From positions 186,001-250,000 of the forward strand of contig NW_020825357.1 in NCBI RefSeq assembly GCF_003286085.1: a DNA stretch of 64,000 nt. The letters are read 5' to 3'. Below the pieces are notes generated by a model that was not told where the DNA came from, searched no databases, and worked only from the letters and a program-made list of their open reading frames with translations. The position numbers and the translations under genes were made by a program. Every line of letters starts with the position of its first letter. Within the stretch, counting starts at the first letter, position 1. Positions 49,130 through 58,399 of the stretch are shown here, piece after piece. The stretch is from Drosophila persimilis. Taxonomy: Eukaryota > Arthropoda > Insecta > Diptera > Drosophilidae.

Positions 49130-50010
49130 CACTCAGAGAAAAATGGGACAGTAAAATGAAACCCAATCCATATTTAAATTAAATATTTGGGTTTTAAATA
49201 CAAAAATAGTGAAATTAAATAAAATTCACTTTGATTTACACAAAAAGGTATTGAAAAATATTTGTAAAACGGTCCATATATAATATAAATATAAAACACA
49301 TTTAAATAAATATATACATTAAATATAAATATATAAAAATATAATATATAAATATATTATACTTAAATTGCGGGAAATATTTTTAACTTAAATATGAAAT
49401 ATAGTGAAATTAAATATTTTTAAATTAAAATAAAATACAATATAAATATTTAGTTAAACATTTAATAAAAAATAAAAATAAATAATATTGAAATAATAAT
49501 TTGAAATATGAAATATAGTGAAATTAAATATTTTTAAACTAAAATAAAATACAATATAAATATTTAGTTAAACATTTAATAAAAAATAAAAATAAATAAT
49601 ATTGAAATAATAATTTGAAATATGAAATATAGTGAAATTAAATATTTTTAAATTAAATACATTTAAGATATTTAATTTTAGGAAATATATATTTAATAAA
49701 TTTAATCAAAATATCAAATCTATTTAATTTCAAAATTAAATCTATTTAAATAATTTGAATAAAAGTAATAATAACTAATATTGAAATAATAATTGGAAAT
49801 ATATAAATTTTAAATATAAACTATAGTGAAATTAAATATATATAAATTAAATAAATATAAGATAATTAATTTGTAGGAAATATATTTAGTTCCAACATGT
49901 AATGTATTTAATTCAAATCAAAAACCTATTTAATTTCAAAATGAAATAATATAGTTATTAAATAGTTATTAGAAATATATTAATTTTAGATATGAAATAG
50001 CAAAAACACC
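49130..50010. repeat. A+T island with 114-bp tandem repeat
   Basis: The left edge carries CACTCAGAGAAAAA (49130-49143), like the edge motif of the 7.7-kb island. Inside, AATATGAAATATAGTGAAAT recurs at 49391, 49505 and 49619, an exact 114-bp period. Copies 1 and 2 are almost identical and copy 3 is partial. A more degenerate copy lies near 49810. Confidence 0.85.
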
Positions 50011-52014
50011 TAAATTTCCACCATCCACAGAAAATCTATGAATAGATATAGAATATATCTATGCAAATCTATGAATCAATTGAAATCAAAGGGTATTCAA
50101 AATTCTTTACAATCGCCCCCATGGAACTTCTTGTTTATATCGCTGGCATTTTGTTTTTTGTTGTTTTGATATTGCTGACTTTTTTTTTGGCGCGCAAAAA
50201 GTTTTTTCTGGTTTCGTAATGATTGTTTTTTCTTCTTTCGGTTTTTCTCGATTTGTTTCGATTTCGGTTTGGGCTTTGGCTGGGCTTTCTGGTTGCGGAC
50301 AGCCTCCGGGCAACGACGACGCCAATCAAACTGCACTTAATTAATTGAAATACGTTACATTAATTACACTATAATTAAAAGTTTGATTTATTCTGTTAAG
50401 GCAGGCAGGCAGTCGCAGGCAGGCAGTCGCAGGTCCAGCAGGTCCGCCGTGTAGGTGTTTGGTTAATTGTTCAGCGAGCGATCGACCTGTCTGTCCGCTC
50501 TGCTCACAACGGCATCGCATCAGCGATCTGTGTGATTTCTGTGATTTCTGCGATTTCAGCGATTTATGCTAATGCCTGTCACCTGCCTGCGAGCGAGGGG
50601 TATCATTAATATGGGAGACCCAAGACTTGGAATATGCAAAACTGCCTGGCCACTCGATGGTTTCCCAACCCGTTGTATTTCGTATTTCGTCATGCCGTTG
50701 GCGGCTGCTTTTGCTTAGCCATCGATAGGCCCGCGGAGAGCCATGGATTAGAGGACACCAACCTGCGGCTTTCCCCCTCCAAAAAGTTCTCTAATATTTT
50801 TGATTGACAATGCTGCCCGGGGAGAAGGGCCCCTCCACGAGGCTGGGGGCTGGGATCTGGGGGCTGGGATCTGGGATCTGGGGTCTGGGGTCTGGGGTCC
50901 CTGTCCCCAGTCAAAGAACCATCTAATGTCATGCCTGGCTGAGGACAGCAAACTGTCACTCGCGATGCTGGGTTCGAGTGCTGCCTGTGGCCTGTGGCAC
51001 GGGGCGCAGGCGCAGGCACACTTCCAACATGTGTTGCATATTACTTGGAAAATGCCTCAAATTGTTGCGGCTTGCAGATGTTTGTTTCGTTAGAGGCATG
51101 GGGATGGGCGGCGGTGGCCCCCCGCCCCTTGAAAAGCGGGGGCAATGCCAAGTTGAAGTGACGTTTTCATTTTTCGGAAAATCCCCTCTTTCATTTGACT
51201 TTTCCTATTTATAGGCTGTGGCAGCAGCGGGCGCGTGTGTGCCCCCGTCCATTGCCCAGAGGCCCTCGCCCTCGCCTTAGCCCTCGTTGTTGGATCTTGA
51301 ATGAATCTGTTATAAATATAAACCTAGCGCGCCCCAAAACACTTTCCGGGGAAATCCATCCGTGAAAATGTAAAATATCTCCTGCTGAGTTCTGTTTTTC
51401 CCCCGCCCATGGGCGCACTTTCTGTGCGTTTTTTGTGTGTGTGTTTTTCCATTTCGTGTATTTTGTCTTCGCCTCATCGTAACGCAGGGACTTCTGACTT
51501 CTGTCTTCTGTCTTTTGTTTATAAGTTTTCAATTAATGCTTTATTATCGCCGGATTTTTTGGGGGCATTTTTTTGGGTATGGGATTCTATTCCGTTTGAT
51601 GAGCTGTTGATGGGGCTTCGCTTGAATTTTGTCTGCCATCTGGCGGGGGAGAGCTGCACCGATTCGAACAAATTGAATTATTTTAGTTGATTTTTCAACA
51701 CCCAAAAGGAATATGGATATCTCATTTTTGTGTTCGAGTCTCCTTACCAAGATATTTGTTTCGGGAGTATACCTTTTACGATAAATACAACGCTTATTGA
51801 TTGATTTTTGTTAATATTCTACGAAAATATGAAATTTTCTATGTTTCCTACAGGGAATTCAATTTCTACTACATTTATACATGACATTCTACTTGAGCTG
51901 TTTCCTGCAACCGAACTCTACCACTCAACATCCTCTCCGTCCCACACCCACCAACAGCTGGAGAGGAGCAGAAGAAGGAGAGCATTTTTGCATTTTGTCG
52001 GACTCAAAACGGAC
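50011..52014. other. Non-coding stretch, no gene seen
   Basis: It contains GGCAGGCAGTCGCAG repeats near 50401-50433, GTGATTTCTG-like repeats near 50530-50560, and the G-rich run described separately. No exon recognised. Confidence 0.5.
50843..50899 (+). repeat. G-rich (GGGGTCT/GGGATCT)n repeat
   Basis: Six to seven units of CTGGGATCTGGG and CTGGGGTCTGGGG. It has repeated G3-G5 tracts with short spacers and fits the sequence rule for a G-quadruplex. Confidence 0.85.
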
Positions 52015-52483
52015 AACGAAGCTAAGACAAAACCGCACCGAAACGCACAAATGATTTCTAATAAGAGCACAAATTTCAGGCATATTTATTTAAGGTGCGG
52101 CAATAGAGGGCGAAGGTACGCGTAGACACACTAAACAGGAGAGAGTCGGATCAGCAGTTTTGGCAATGCCTCACCCCTTTATGAGCATCACTTGGATCGA
52201 GAGAGACTTCTTCCTTTTTCATTCTCTTCTTCACTGCCTTGTTACGCCACTGCGTGGGAGAGGGACAAAACTTGACGAATTTACAAGCACGCACACACAC
52301 ACACACACACACGCATTGCTAGAACTGACGGGATCAAACGAAAAGGAAGCGAGAAAACGGAACAATAAAACATTTTACTTTGATACACACGAAAAAGAGG
52401 ATTTTTTCAAATATATTATGTTAATCTACATATTTATTTAATATATGTACTATACATATGTATGTACTCACATACATAACAAA

Positions 52484-53280
52484 TGGCCGCACTTTTCCTT
52501 AGTCGAGCTGCATTTTGCCCATTTTTGCGTCCCGTTCTTGAGCAGAAACATTTTCTTGCAAAGAAAACATATTTTTTGTATTTTATCCTTGCATCACTAA
52601 ACTAAACTTCAGTTCACACACCTGCGCGACATTTTTCCCGTTGGATTTTTCACCATTTTCCGAATTTTCACCGATTGAAAAGCGGAGCTGACTTGCGAAC
52701 GCGCGCTTCGACCGGGTGAAACAAATTTAAGTGAGAGCGGCGCAAATGCTCTCATGCCACTCTTCCTAATAGCTCTCACACCCACGCTCTCTTCAGCTGC
52801 TTTTGCGAAAACCAAACGAAAAAAAAGGGACACAACGGAACAATAGCAAATTTTTGATTTTTACACATGAAAAAAAAATGAATGTATGCTACAATTATAT
52901 GTTTATTTAAGCATCATATTTATGTATGCATCAAAAGAATATACATAATATATTACATATTGTCGCACTTTTTCTTCGTCGAGATGCATTTCTCTCGCCA
53001 ATTTGCCCTTTTCTGCGCCCCGCCCTTGAGCAGACACATTTTCTTGCAATAAAATACAATTATTTTGTATATTAACACTTCACCGCTACACTAAACTTTA
53101 CTACACACCTCCGCGACAATTTTCGCGTTGGATTTTTCACCATTTTCCCGATTTTCACGGAGTAAGACGCGGAGCTGACTTACGCTGTGACGCTTTGAAA
53201 AAATGCGTTCATTCTATGCTCTCTCTATCTAATTGGCCTCTCTCCCACGCTCTCTTGAGTTCTTTATGCTTTTGCTTGTC
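52484..53280. repeat. Left-arm subrepeats, two ~487-bp direct copies
   Basis: A GCCGCACTT/GTCGCACTT word starts copies at about 52486 and 52972. Each copy holds CTTGAGCAGA, ACATTTTCTTGCAA, the GGATTTTTCACCATTTT block and GCGGAGCTGACTT in the same order. Copies differ by many substitutions, so the duplication within the arm is not recent. Confidence 0.8.
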
Positions 53281-53504
53281 TCTACTCCTGCCCTCCGTCC
53301 ACTGCTTCGGCAAATGGAGATCAATCAATATATTTAAATTAAGATATTTTACAAAGAGAGATTTATTAATTAAATTAAATTGAGATAATTTCACAATGCG
53401 CTGCACCTACACCGCGCACTGTAACTCTCCCACCAGGCTCTCCCTCTCACTCCCATTCCCACACAAGAAGCTTGACGAAAGAGAGTTAACGGACCGACCA
53501 TCTT

Positions 53505-54330
53505 GAGTAATTTCAACTTGAGCAAAAACTACCCGAAGCGAGCGTGGGAGTGAGAGAAAAGAGGAAGAGCAGCAGGAGATCAAGGAATGAACGCATTTGA
53601 GCGTCTCTCGCTTAATTTTTTTTCAACAGGTCAGCGTTCAGTGGGTCAGCGCCGCGCTTTCCGCCGTGAAAATCAGGAAAATGGTGAAAAATCCAATAGG
53701 AAAATTGTCCCGCAGGAGTGTGAAGTGGAGTTTGGTTTAGTGATGCTGTGATTATATACAAAATAATAATTTTATTGCAAGAAAATCCGTTTTCTCAAGG
53801 GCGGGGGTGCAGAAAAGGCAAAATGCGAAAAAAAGATACACAAAGGAAAAGTGCAGCAATTTTTGATATTTATATTTGTACATAAATACATATAATTATT
53901 TTGCATAAATTCTCTTTTTTTCATGTGTATAAATAAAAGAAATGTGTTATTGTTCCGTTTCCTTCCTTTTTTCGTTCCGTTTTTCGTTTTCTCAAAAGCT
54001 GCTAAAGAGAGCGTGGGAGTGAGTGCAATTAGGAAATGGAGGATCAAGGAATGAACGCATTTGCACCGCTCTCACTCCTATTTTTTCACCCGGTCGAAGC
54101 GCGCGTTCGTAAGTCAGCTCCGCTTTTCAATCGGTGAAAATCCGGAAAATGGTGAAAAATCCAACGGCTAAAATGTCGCGCAGTTGTTTTTTTAAGTTTG
54201 GCGATACAAAAAAGTGTTTTAGTGCAAGAAAATGTGTGTTTAAGGCAAAAAAATGTCTCTGCAGGGGCGCAGGAAAAAGCAAAATGGCGGCAAAAATGCA
54301 GCTAGTCGAAGAAAAAGTGTATTAAAGTGT
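53505..54330. repeat. Right-arm subrepeats, two inverted copies
   Basis: The same modules as in the left arm appear in reverse orientation twice. One is centred near 53690 (AATGGTGAAAAATCC) and one near 54155. The outer copy is closest to the outer left copy, and the inner to the inner. The subrepeat duplication therefore preceded, or was copied with, the palindrome. Confidence 0.8.
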
Positions 54331-54750
54331 TATATATGTATATGTCTTAAATATATGTATATATATAAATGATACAAGTTTATAAAAACATATTTTTTTC
54401 ATGTGTAAATATTTAAAATGTGTAATTGTTTCCTTGTCTCGCTTTTTTCATTTGATCCCGTGTGCGTGGGTGTGTGCGTGCTTGAAAATTCGTCAAGTTT
54501 TGTCCCTCTCCCACGCCATGGCGTCAAAGTCAGTGAAGAAGAGAATAAAAAAGGGAGTGAGTCTCTCTCGATCCAAGTCATGCTCATAAAGGGGTGAGGC
54601 ATTGCCAAAACTGCAGATCTGACTCTCTCCTGTTTAGTGTGTCTACGCACACCTTCGCCCTCTAGTGCCTCACCTTAAATAAATATGCCTGAAATTTGTG
54701 CTCATTTCGTGCGTTTCGTCTGCGGTTTCGATGCGGTTTTGTCGTACCTT

Positions 54751-54950
54751 CGTAAAATGACAATGTGCGATGTTTGTAGAAAGAAAAACCTATTATTTTT
54801 CATAATATTTTTTTTTATGTGTAAAAATCTAAAATGTTCCGTTAAATGAATAAATAAATATGCCTGAAATTTTTGCTCATACTAGAAAACATTTTGTGCG
54901 TTTCGCTTGCGGTCTCCACGCGGTTTTGAAATCAGAATCGAAGAGGATTA
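54751..54950. repeat. Partial extra copy of the foldback end
   Basis: Words of the foldback arm recur here in the right-arm orientation: TATGTGTAAAAATCTAAAATG, then AATAAATATGCCTGAAATTT, then GTGCGTTTCGC and CGCGGTTTTG (first cited in part). It is either a second, truncated insertion or an extended, irregular right end. Confidence 0.65.
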
Positions 54951-55253
54951 TAGGTAAGTGAGAGAGAAGAGAGAAATTCTATTTATCTTTAATATTAAAA
55001 TTATTAAAAGAGATTGATATATGCTGAAAGAGCTTGAACAAGTTTATTGACTGGAATTCAATTCTTCGACCCTGAAGTACGGCGGTCTATAATTTTGTGT
55101 GTGGTCATATGTTGAGCTCTCCTATTCACAGGCATTGTTTAGGGCTGTACTTTTGTCTGAAAATCTACATTTTTGCCCTTCCCCATTCCCGCTCATTTCG
55201 AGCATTATGTCAATGTTTGGCAGTTAATTAAATCCCGAAAATATTCGCTCTCC
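54951..55253. other. Gap between foldback and orphan exon
   Basis: ATAGGTAAGTG at about 54949-54959 is a strong splice-donor-like word. The pyrimidine-rich tract ending in TTTCGAG (about 55201), or the GGCAG at about 55223, could be acceptors for the coding exon downstream. No upstream coding exon is recognised. Confidence 0.3.
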
Positions 55254-55406
55254 ATGGGAGCAGCAAAGCCCATTAGCTTCCCCTTCCACCCTTCCGACGG
55301 CCAGGATGGCTACAAGGCCTCCATCGCCTCGCTGGCGACATCCATCGACAGCCTTAAGAAGGTCTTCCTGCCCCAGGTCTTCGAGGTCTTGGGAGCTCCA
55401 TTCTGA
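55254..55406 (+). CDS. 3'-terminal exon of an unrecognised gene (partial)
   Basis: From the first in-frame ATG this gives 50 codons, ending LKKVFLPQVFEVLGAPF and TGA at 55404-55406. The frame is open back to about 55161, adding PAHFEHYVNVWQLIKSRKYSLS-like residues (cited in part), so an acceptor upstream is possible. Third positions are strongly G/C-biased (TTC, CCC, GAC, AAG, CTG, GTC) against an A+T-rich background, the same signature as the neighbouring DM11 gene. This argues for genuine selection on protein. No signal peptide, membrane segment or domain is visible in this piece, and I do not recognise the family. An AATAAA lies 69 bases after the stop. It is most likely the last exon of a small gene whose 5' part was lost, rearranged or lies beyond the adjacent foldback. 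Confidence 0.55.
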   Translation: MGAAKPISFPFHPSDGQDGYKASIASLATSIDSLKKVFLPQVFEVLGAPF

Positions 55407-55474
55407 TCCCCCCAAAAACGGAGGATTTTGAGTGGTTTTTATAGCTGAGTCGAATATTTTACGTGATAGTTTTT

Positions 55475-55480
55475 AATAAA
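55475..55480 (+). terminator. Poly(A) signal of the orphan exon gene
   Basis: A canonical AATAAA follows the stop codon at a normal short 3'-UTR distance. Confidence 0.55.
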
Positions 55481-55834
55481 TCCATGTTTGAATCAAAGTG
55501 AATATTTAAATATTTTATTTAAGCTAAATATGGCTGTGTTTCCCTTTACTCTGCCCTTCTTTCCCCTGATCTACTCTGGTAGATCAATCGGGAAATCGCC
55601 CTATGGGATTTCGATTGTCTGTAGAAGCCATTTATCTGCAATGCCAGTATCTGGATACATTCCACTTATGCATTCCATTCAGTGTTTCAGTGTTGTATTC
55701 CGTATATCTCGTGATTGAAAAAAAGTTCTTGTCGAAGTAGAAGATCAGCGAATCAGCAACAACATTGTTGTCAATGAACAAAACAAGATGGCTAATCGCC
55801 AGAGAACATGAATATGGCATGCCGGGATCATCCC

Positions 55835-55842
55835 ATAAATAG
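55835..55842 (+). promoter_or_regulatory. Possible TATA-like element of the DM11 gene
   Basis: ATAAATAG lies 35 bases before the start codon. If used it would leave only about ten bases of 5' UTR, so this is a weak call. Confidence 0.25.
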
Positions 55843-55876
55843 GTCTGGTCGGACCCAACGGCACGGACAGATCAAA

Positions 55877-56487
55877 ATGAAGTGGATACTGGCAGTGTTG
55901 CTGCTCCGATTGCTGCACAACATTTCGGTGACTATAAACCATACAAATATTGCATTGATAATACATGGAGGGATGTCTTGTAGTGCGAACAATCCTATGT
56001 GGTCACCAATGAGAAACTGGAGCCCTTCGAGGGCGACTCGGAGACCTTGGTGCTGTTCGACACCCTGAAGACCGTTGGCCGGGAGCGAGCCCTCAACGGA
56101 TCCTTCAAGTTCCTGGGCGCAATGAACAACGACGACTTCAAGGTGTCCGTCGAGCTCTACTCGAGTCCGAACGGTGACGGCGACTTCAAGCGCATGGCCA
56201 TGGACGTGCCGCAGACGAGCATCTGTGAGTGCTTCAAGAAGTTCTACGTGCAGTTCGTTCAGCCCTCGCTAACGCAGGGAGAGACCACCAATTTTCCCAC
56301 TGTCGATGAGGATACGTGTCCCATTCCGGAGGGCGAGTACTACATCAAGAATGTCCTCTTCAATACGGAGGACTGGCCCCAGCAGGTGCCGCGGGGCATT
56401 CTCAAGGCGATCATAACGTTCTTCAGTGCCGGCAAGAATGTCGGCGGTCTGACTGTGATCATCAAGATTGAGGATCGTCAGAGTTAG
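55877..56487 (+). CDS. Secreted DM11-domain protein (CheA-like, MD-2-related lipid-recognition fold), two exons
   Basis: Exon 1 is 55877-55927 (17 codons). A 56-bp phase-0 intron follows (55928-55983, GTGACT...TTGTAG). Exon 2 is 55984-56487 and ends in TAG, for a total of 184 residues. Residues 1-17 (MKWILAVLLLRLLHNIS) form a hydrophobic signal peptide, with cleavage likely near Cys18. The mature part fits the insect DM11/CheA pattern: ALNGSFKF (residues 53-60, with an N-glycosylation sequon at Asn55), SICECFKKFYVQF (96-108) and CPIPEGEYYIKNVLFN (129-144). It ends with WPQQVPRGILK (148-158). Cysteines at 18, 98, 100 and 129 could pair. Length is usual for the family. Members are small secreted lipid-binding proteins, some expressed in gustatory sensilla and implicated in pheromone response; the ligand and tissue here are unknown. 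Codons are G/C-rich at third positions. I chose the ATG at 55877 over an in-frame upstream ATG (55814) because it directly begins the signal peptide. The gene looks intact. Confidence 0.85.
55928..55983 (+). other. Intron of the DM11 gene
   Basis: It begins GTGACT and ends CTTGTAG, is 56 bp long and falls between codons. Splicing joins Ser17 to Cys18 and avoids the TAG present in the unspliced frame. Its size is typical of short Drosophila introns. The donor is weaker than consensus. Confidence 0.75.
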
Positions 56488-57725
56488 ATAACAACCTTAT
56501 ATATTCATATTTTCGTTAAATACAACAAAAAAAAGTCTTTGAAAGCGAAATGTATCCGGAATAATGGATTATTGATATTTGACAGAAATCGAAAGACAGA
56601 CAGATTGCAACGTACGAACGAGCACAGCTGCACGACCCTAAGAACTATGACCCAATTGTGTCAGTTGCAAAGCAACTCAAGAGATCGATAAACTTCGAGC
56701 GTGGAATCGTAGCCATAAAGCCGCAAGCCATGAAACTGCAAAGCAAAGCGATCGCTTGGGACCCCTGGAGATCGCAGACAATGCACTTCACTGCAGACAC
56801 GATCAAAGTCAAGCTGTCAGGCGACTTCCATATGACACTGTAGGTGTCACGCACCCACTCCCAGGGCAGCCCCAAGCCAGCCCCAAGCGAGCCCCAAGCC
56901 GGCTGCCTAACCCCTTTTCCCTCTCAATTTATGCAAAGCACATCTCGAGATCGATCAGAGTTACTCAATTAAGTGCCAACAATTTGCTGTGAAGTTTTCA
57001 ATTTCAATCGCCTGCTCGCCGCACACAGAAACGTGCCACATGTTGCAAATGCCTCGACAGTGGCCAGCTACCCAGCAGGTTTTCCTTTCGGTGCTGCATG
57101 CGCTAATTTGAGCAAATCAAACAAGACCCCCAGACCCCCTATCGCTGGAGTTGGAGTTGAAGTTGGATTTTGGTTTTTGGCATCGGATCCAACCAGTTTC
57201 GATCTGGCCTGAACGCTGCGTGCACTTTTTTGTGTTGCCAAAAGCAAAAGCAAAACAAAAACAAAACCCAAGCGAAAATCGAAAGAAAACACCTGCCACA
57301 ATTGATTAAATCACTGCTATTTATTATTATGAACGCAAAAGAACGACAAAGCAGATACTCGTACTCGTATCTACCATATGCAGTCGATCTGTATCGAAGA
57401 AACGCAGCCGACATTTCGGCACTTTGAATGTTTTATAATTATTGATTCAGATAATGAAAACATTAATTAATCAGCTTTATCATTTGTATCAAATCGGATA
57501 CGAATATTTATGTATATACACCCCACGCGCCCTTGAGTTAAGACTCTGAATAAGAGTTTTTGAGAGTACATCCGTAAGGATGTTACTGGCATTCAAATAT
57601 CGGTGTTTCCGCTCTATAGGAATATACATTCTATTCTATAGAAATTTTAGGAGCTCATGGTATTCAAAGGAGGTGTTCTTAGGGGCTGTAGATAAGCATC
57701 GATCGGAGACATATTCTTGAAGGAT
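56488..57725. other. 3' flank of the DM11 gene, no further gene seen
   Basis: No AATAAA directly follows the stop; the nearest related words are TTAAATA at about 56517 and AATAATGG near 56561. A 60-codon frame at 56661-56843 has no family resemblance. AAGCCAGCCCCAAGC repeats lie near 56873-56902 and AAGCAAAAGCAAAAC repeats near 57241-57265. Confidence 0.45.
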
Positions 57726-58340
57726 CTTTTTTTTTATTTATTTGATTTTTCTCCTAAAGCTAAAAGTTGTACTAATATTTATAATGTTATTCATATTATA
57801 ATACTTATTGATTGATTTCTTGTTTGATATAAACTTAAAATTTTCGATTTTAATGGCCTTGTTTTAATTTTATTAGTTTTCCATTTTCCATAAATTTATT
57901 TATGGGTGATTTAATAACTTTGTCTGCTAAAGATTTGAATTGAGAATTATTTCCTCATTATTTAATAGAATTTATAATAATTTTTATAGCATAATTAATT
58001 ATACTTATTATTATTGTATAATTATAATTATAATTATTAATTATAATATATATTATAATGTTATTATTGATTGATTTCTTGTTTGATATAAACTTAAAAA
58101 TTTTGTATATTTTTATTTGTTTTTATTTTTTTACTTTAATTTATTTATTTATTATTTTTTATATAAACATTTTAAATGTTAGATTTTATTGTTTTTTTAT
58201 TTAATTTTTTTTTTTAATTTTCTGTGCCGCATCATGGTCAATAAGAAGCGTTACTGACTCGATGAATTATTTTTTATTTTATTTTATTTATTAATTTTTT
58301 TTTTATTAATTTGCCATCGAATAAACCTATTTATGGATTA
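57726..58340. repeat. A+T island with internal duplications
   Basis: TTGATTGATTTCTTGTTTGA occurs at 57808 and again at 58068 (260 bp apart). TTTATTTATGG...TTTAATA..TTTG.CTGCT phrases near 57893 and 58325 give a second, looser repeat. A 49-bp segment at 58223-58271 is also found at 60.7 kb. Confidence 0.65.
58223..58271. repeat. Dispersed repeat, copy A
   Basis: GCATCATGGTCAATAAGAAG followed by CGTTACTGACTCGATGAATT matches copy B at 60675-60750 except for two substitutions and a missing internal segment of 26 bases. Confidence 0.8.
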
Positions 58341-58399
58341 TTTAATATCTTTGCCTGCTTGGGAATTATTTCCTCGAGGGGTGGACGCTTTTCCACCAG

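Larger units (their letters stand above)
52015..54750. mobile_element. Foldback-like palindromic element, no transposase
   Basis: The left arm (about 52015-53280) and right arm (about 53505-54750) are imperfect reverse complements along their length, with a spacer of ~225 bp. Matched blocks include the outer GAGCACAAATTTCAGGCATA (52068 against 54700). Further matches are the CTAAACAGGAGAGAGTC block, GGGACAAAACTTGACGAATT (52262 against 54495) and the GGATTTTTCACCATTTTCC blocks. No long reading frame for a transposase is present, so it would be non-autonomous. The layout, long inverted arms made of direct subrepeats, is that of Drosophila Foldback or Galileo-type (P-superfamily) elements. I cannot match it to a named family and see no clear target-site duplication. 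Confidence 0.75.

Noticed and set aside
56661-56843. 60-codon frame just downstream of the DM11 gene
   Set aside because: Considered as a second small gene or an extra exon, but it has no signal peptide, no DM11 motifs and no splice link to the upstream gene.
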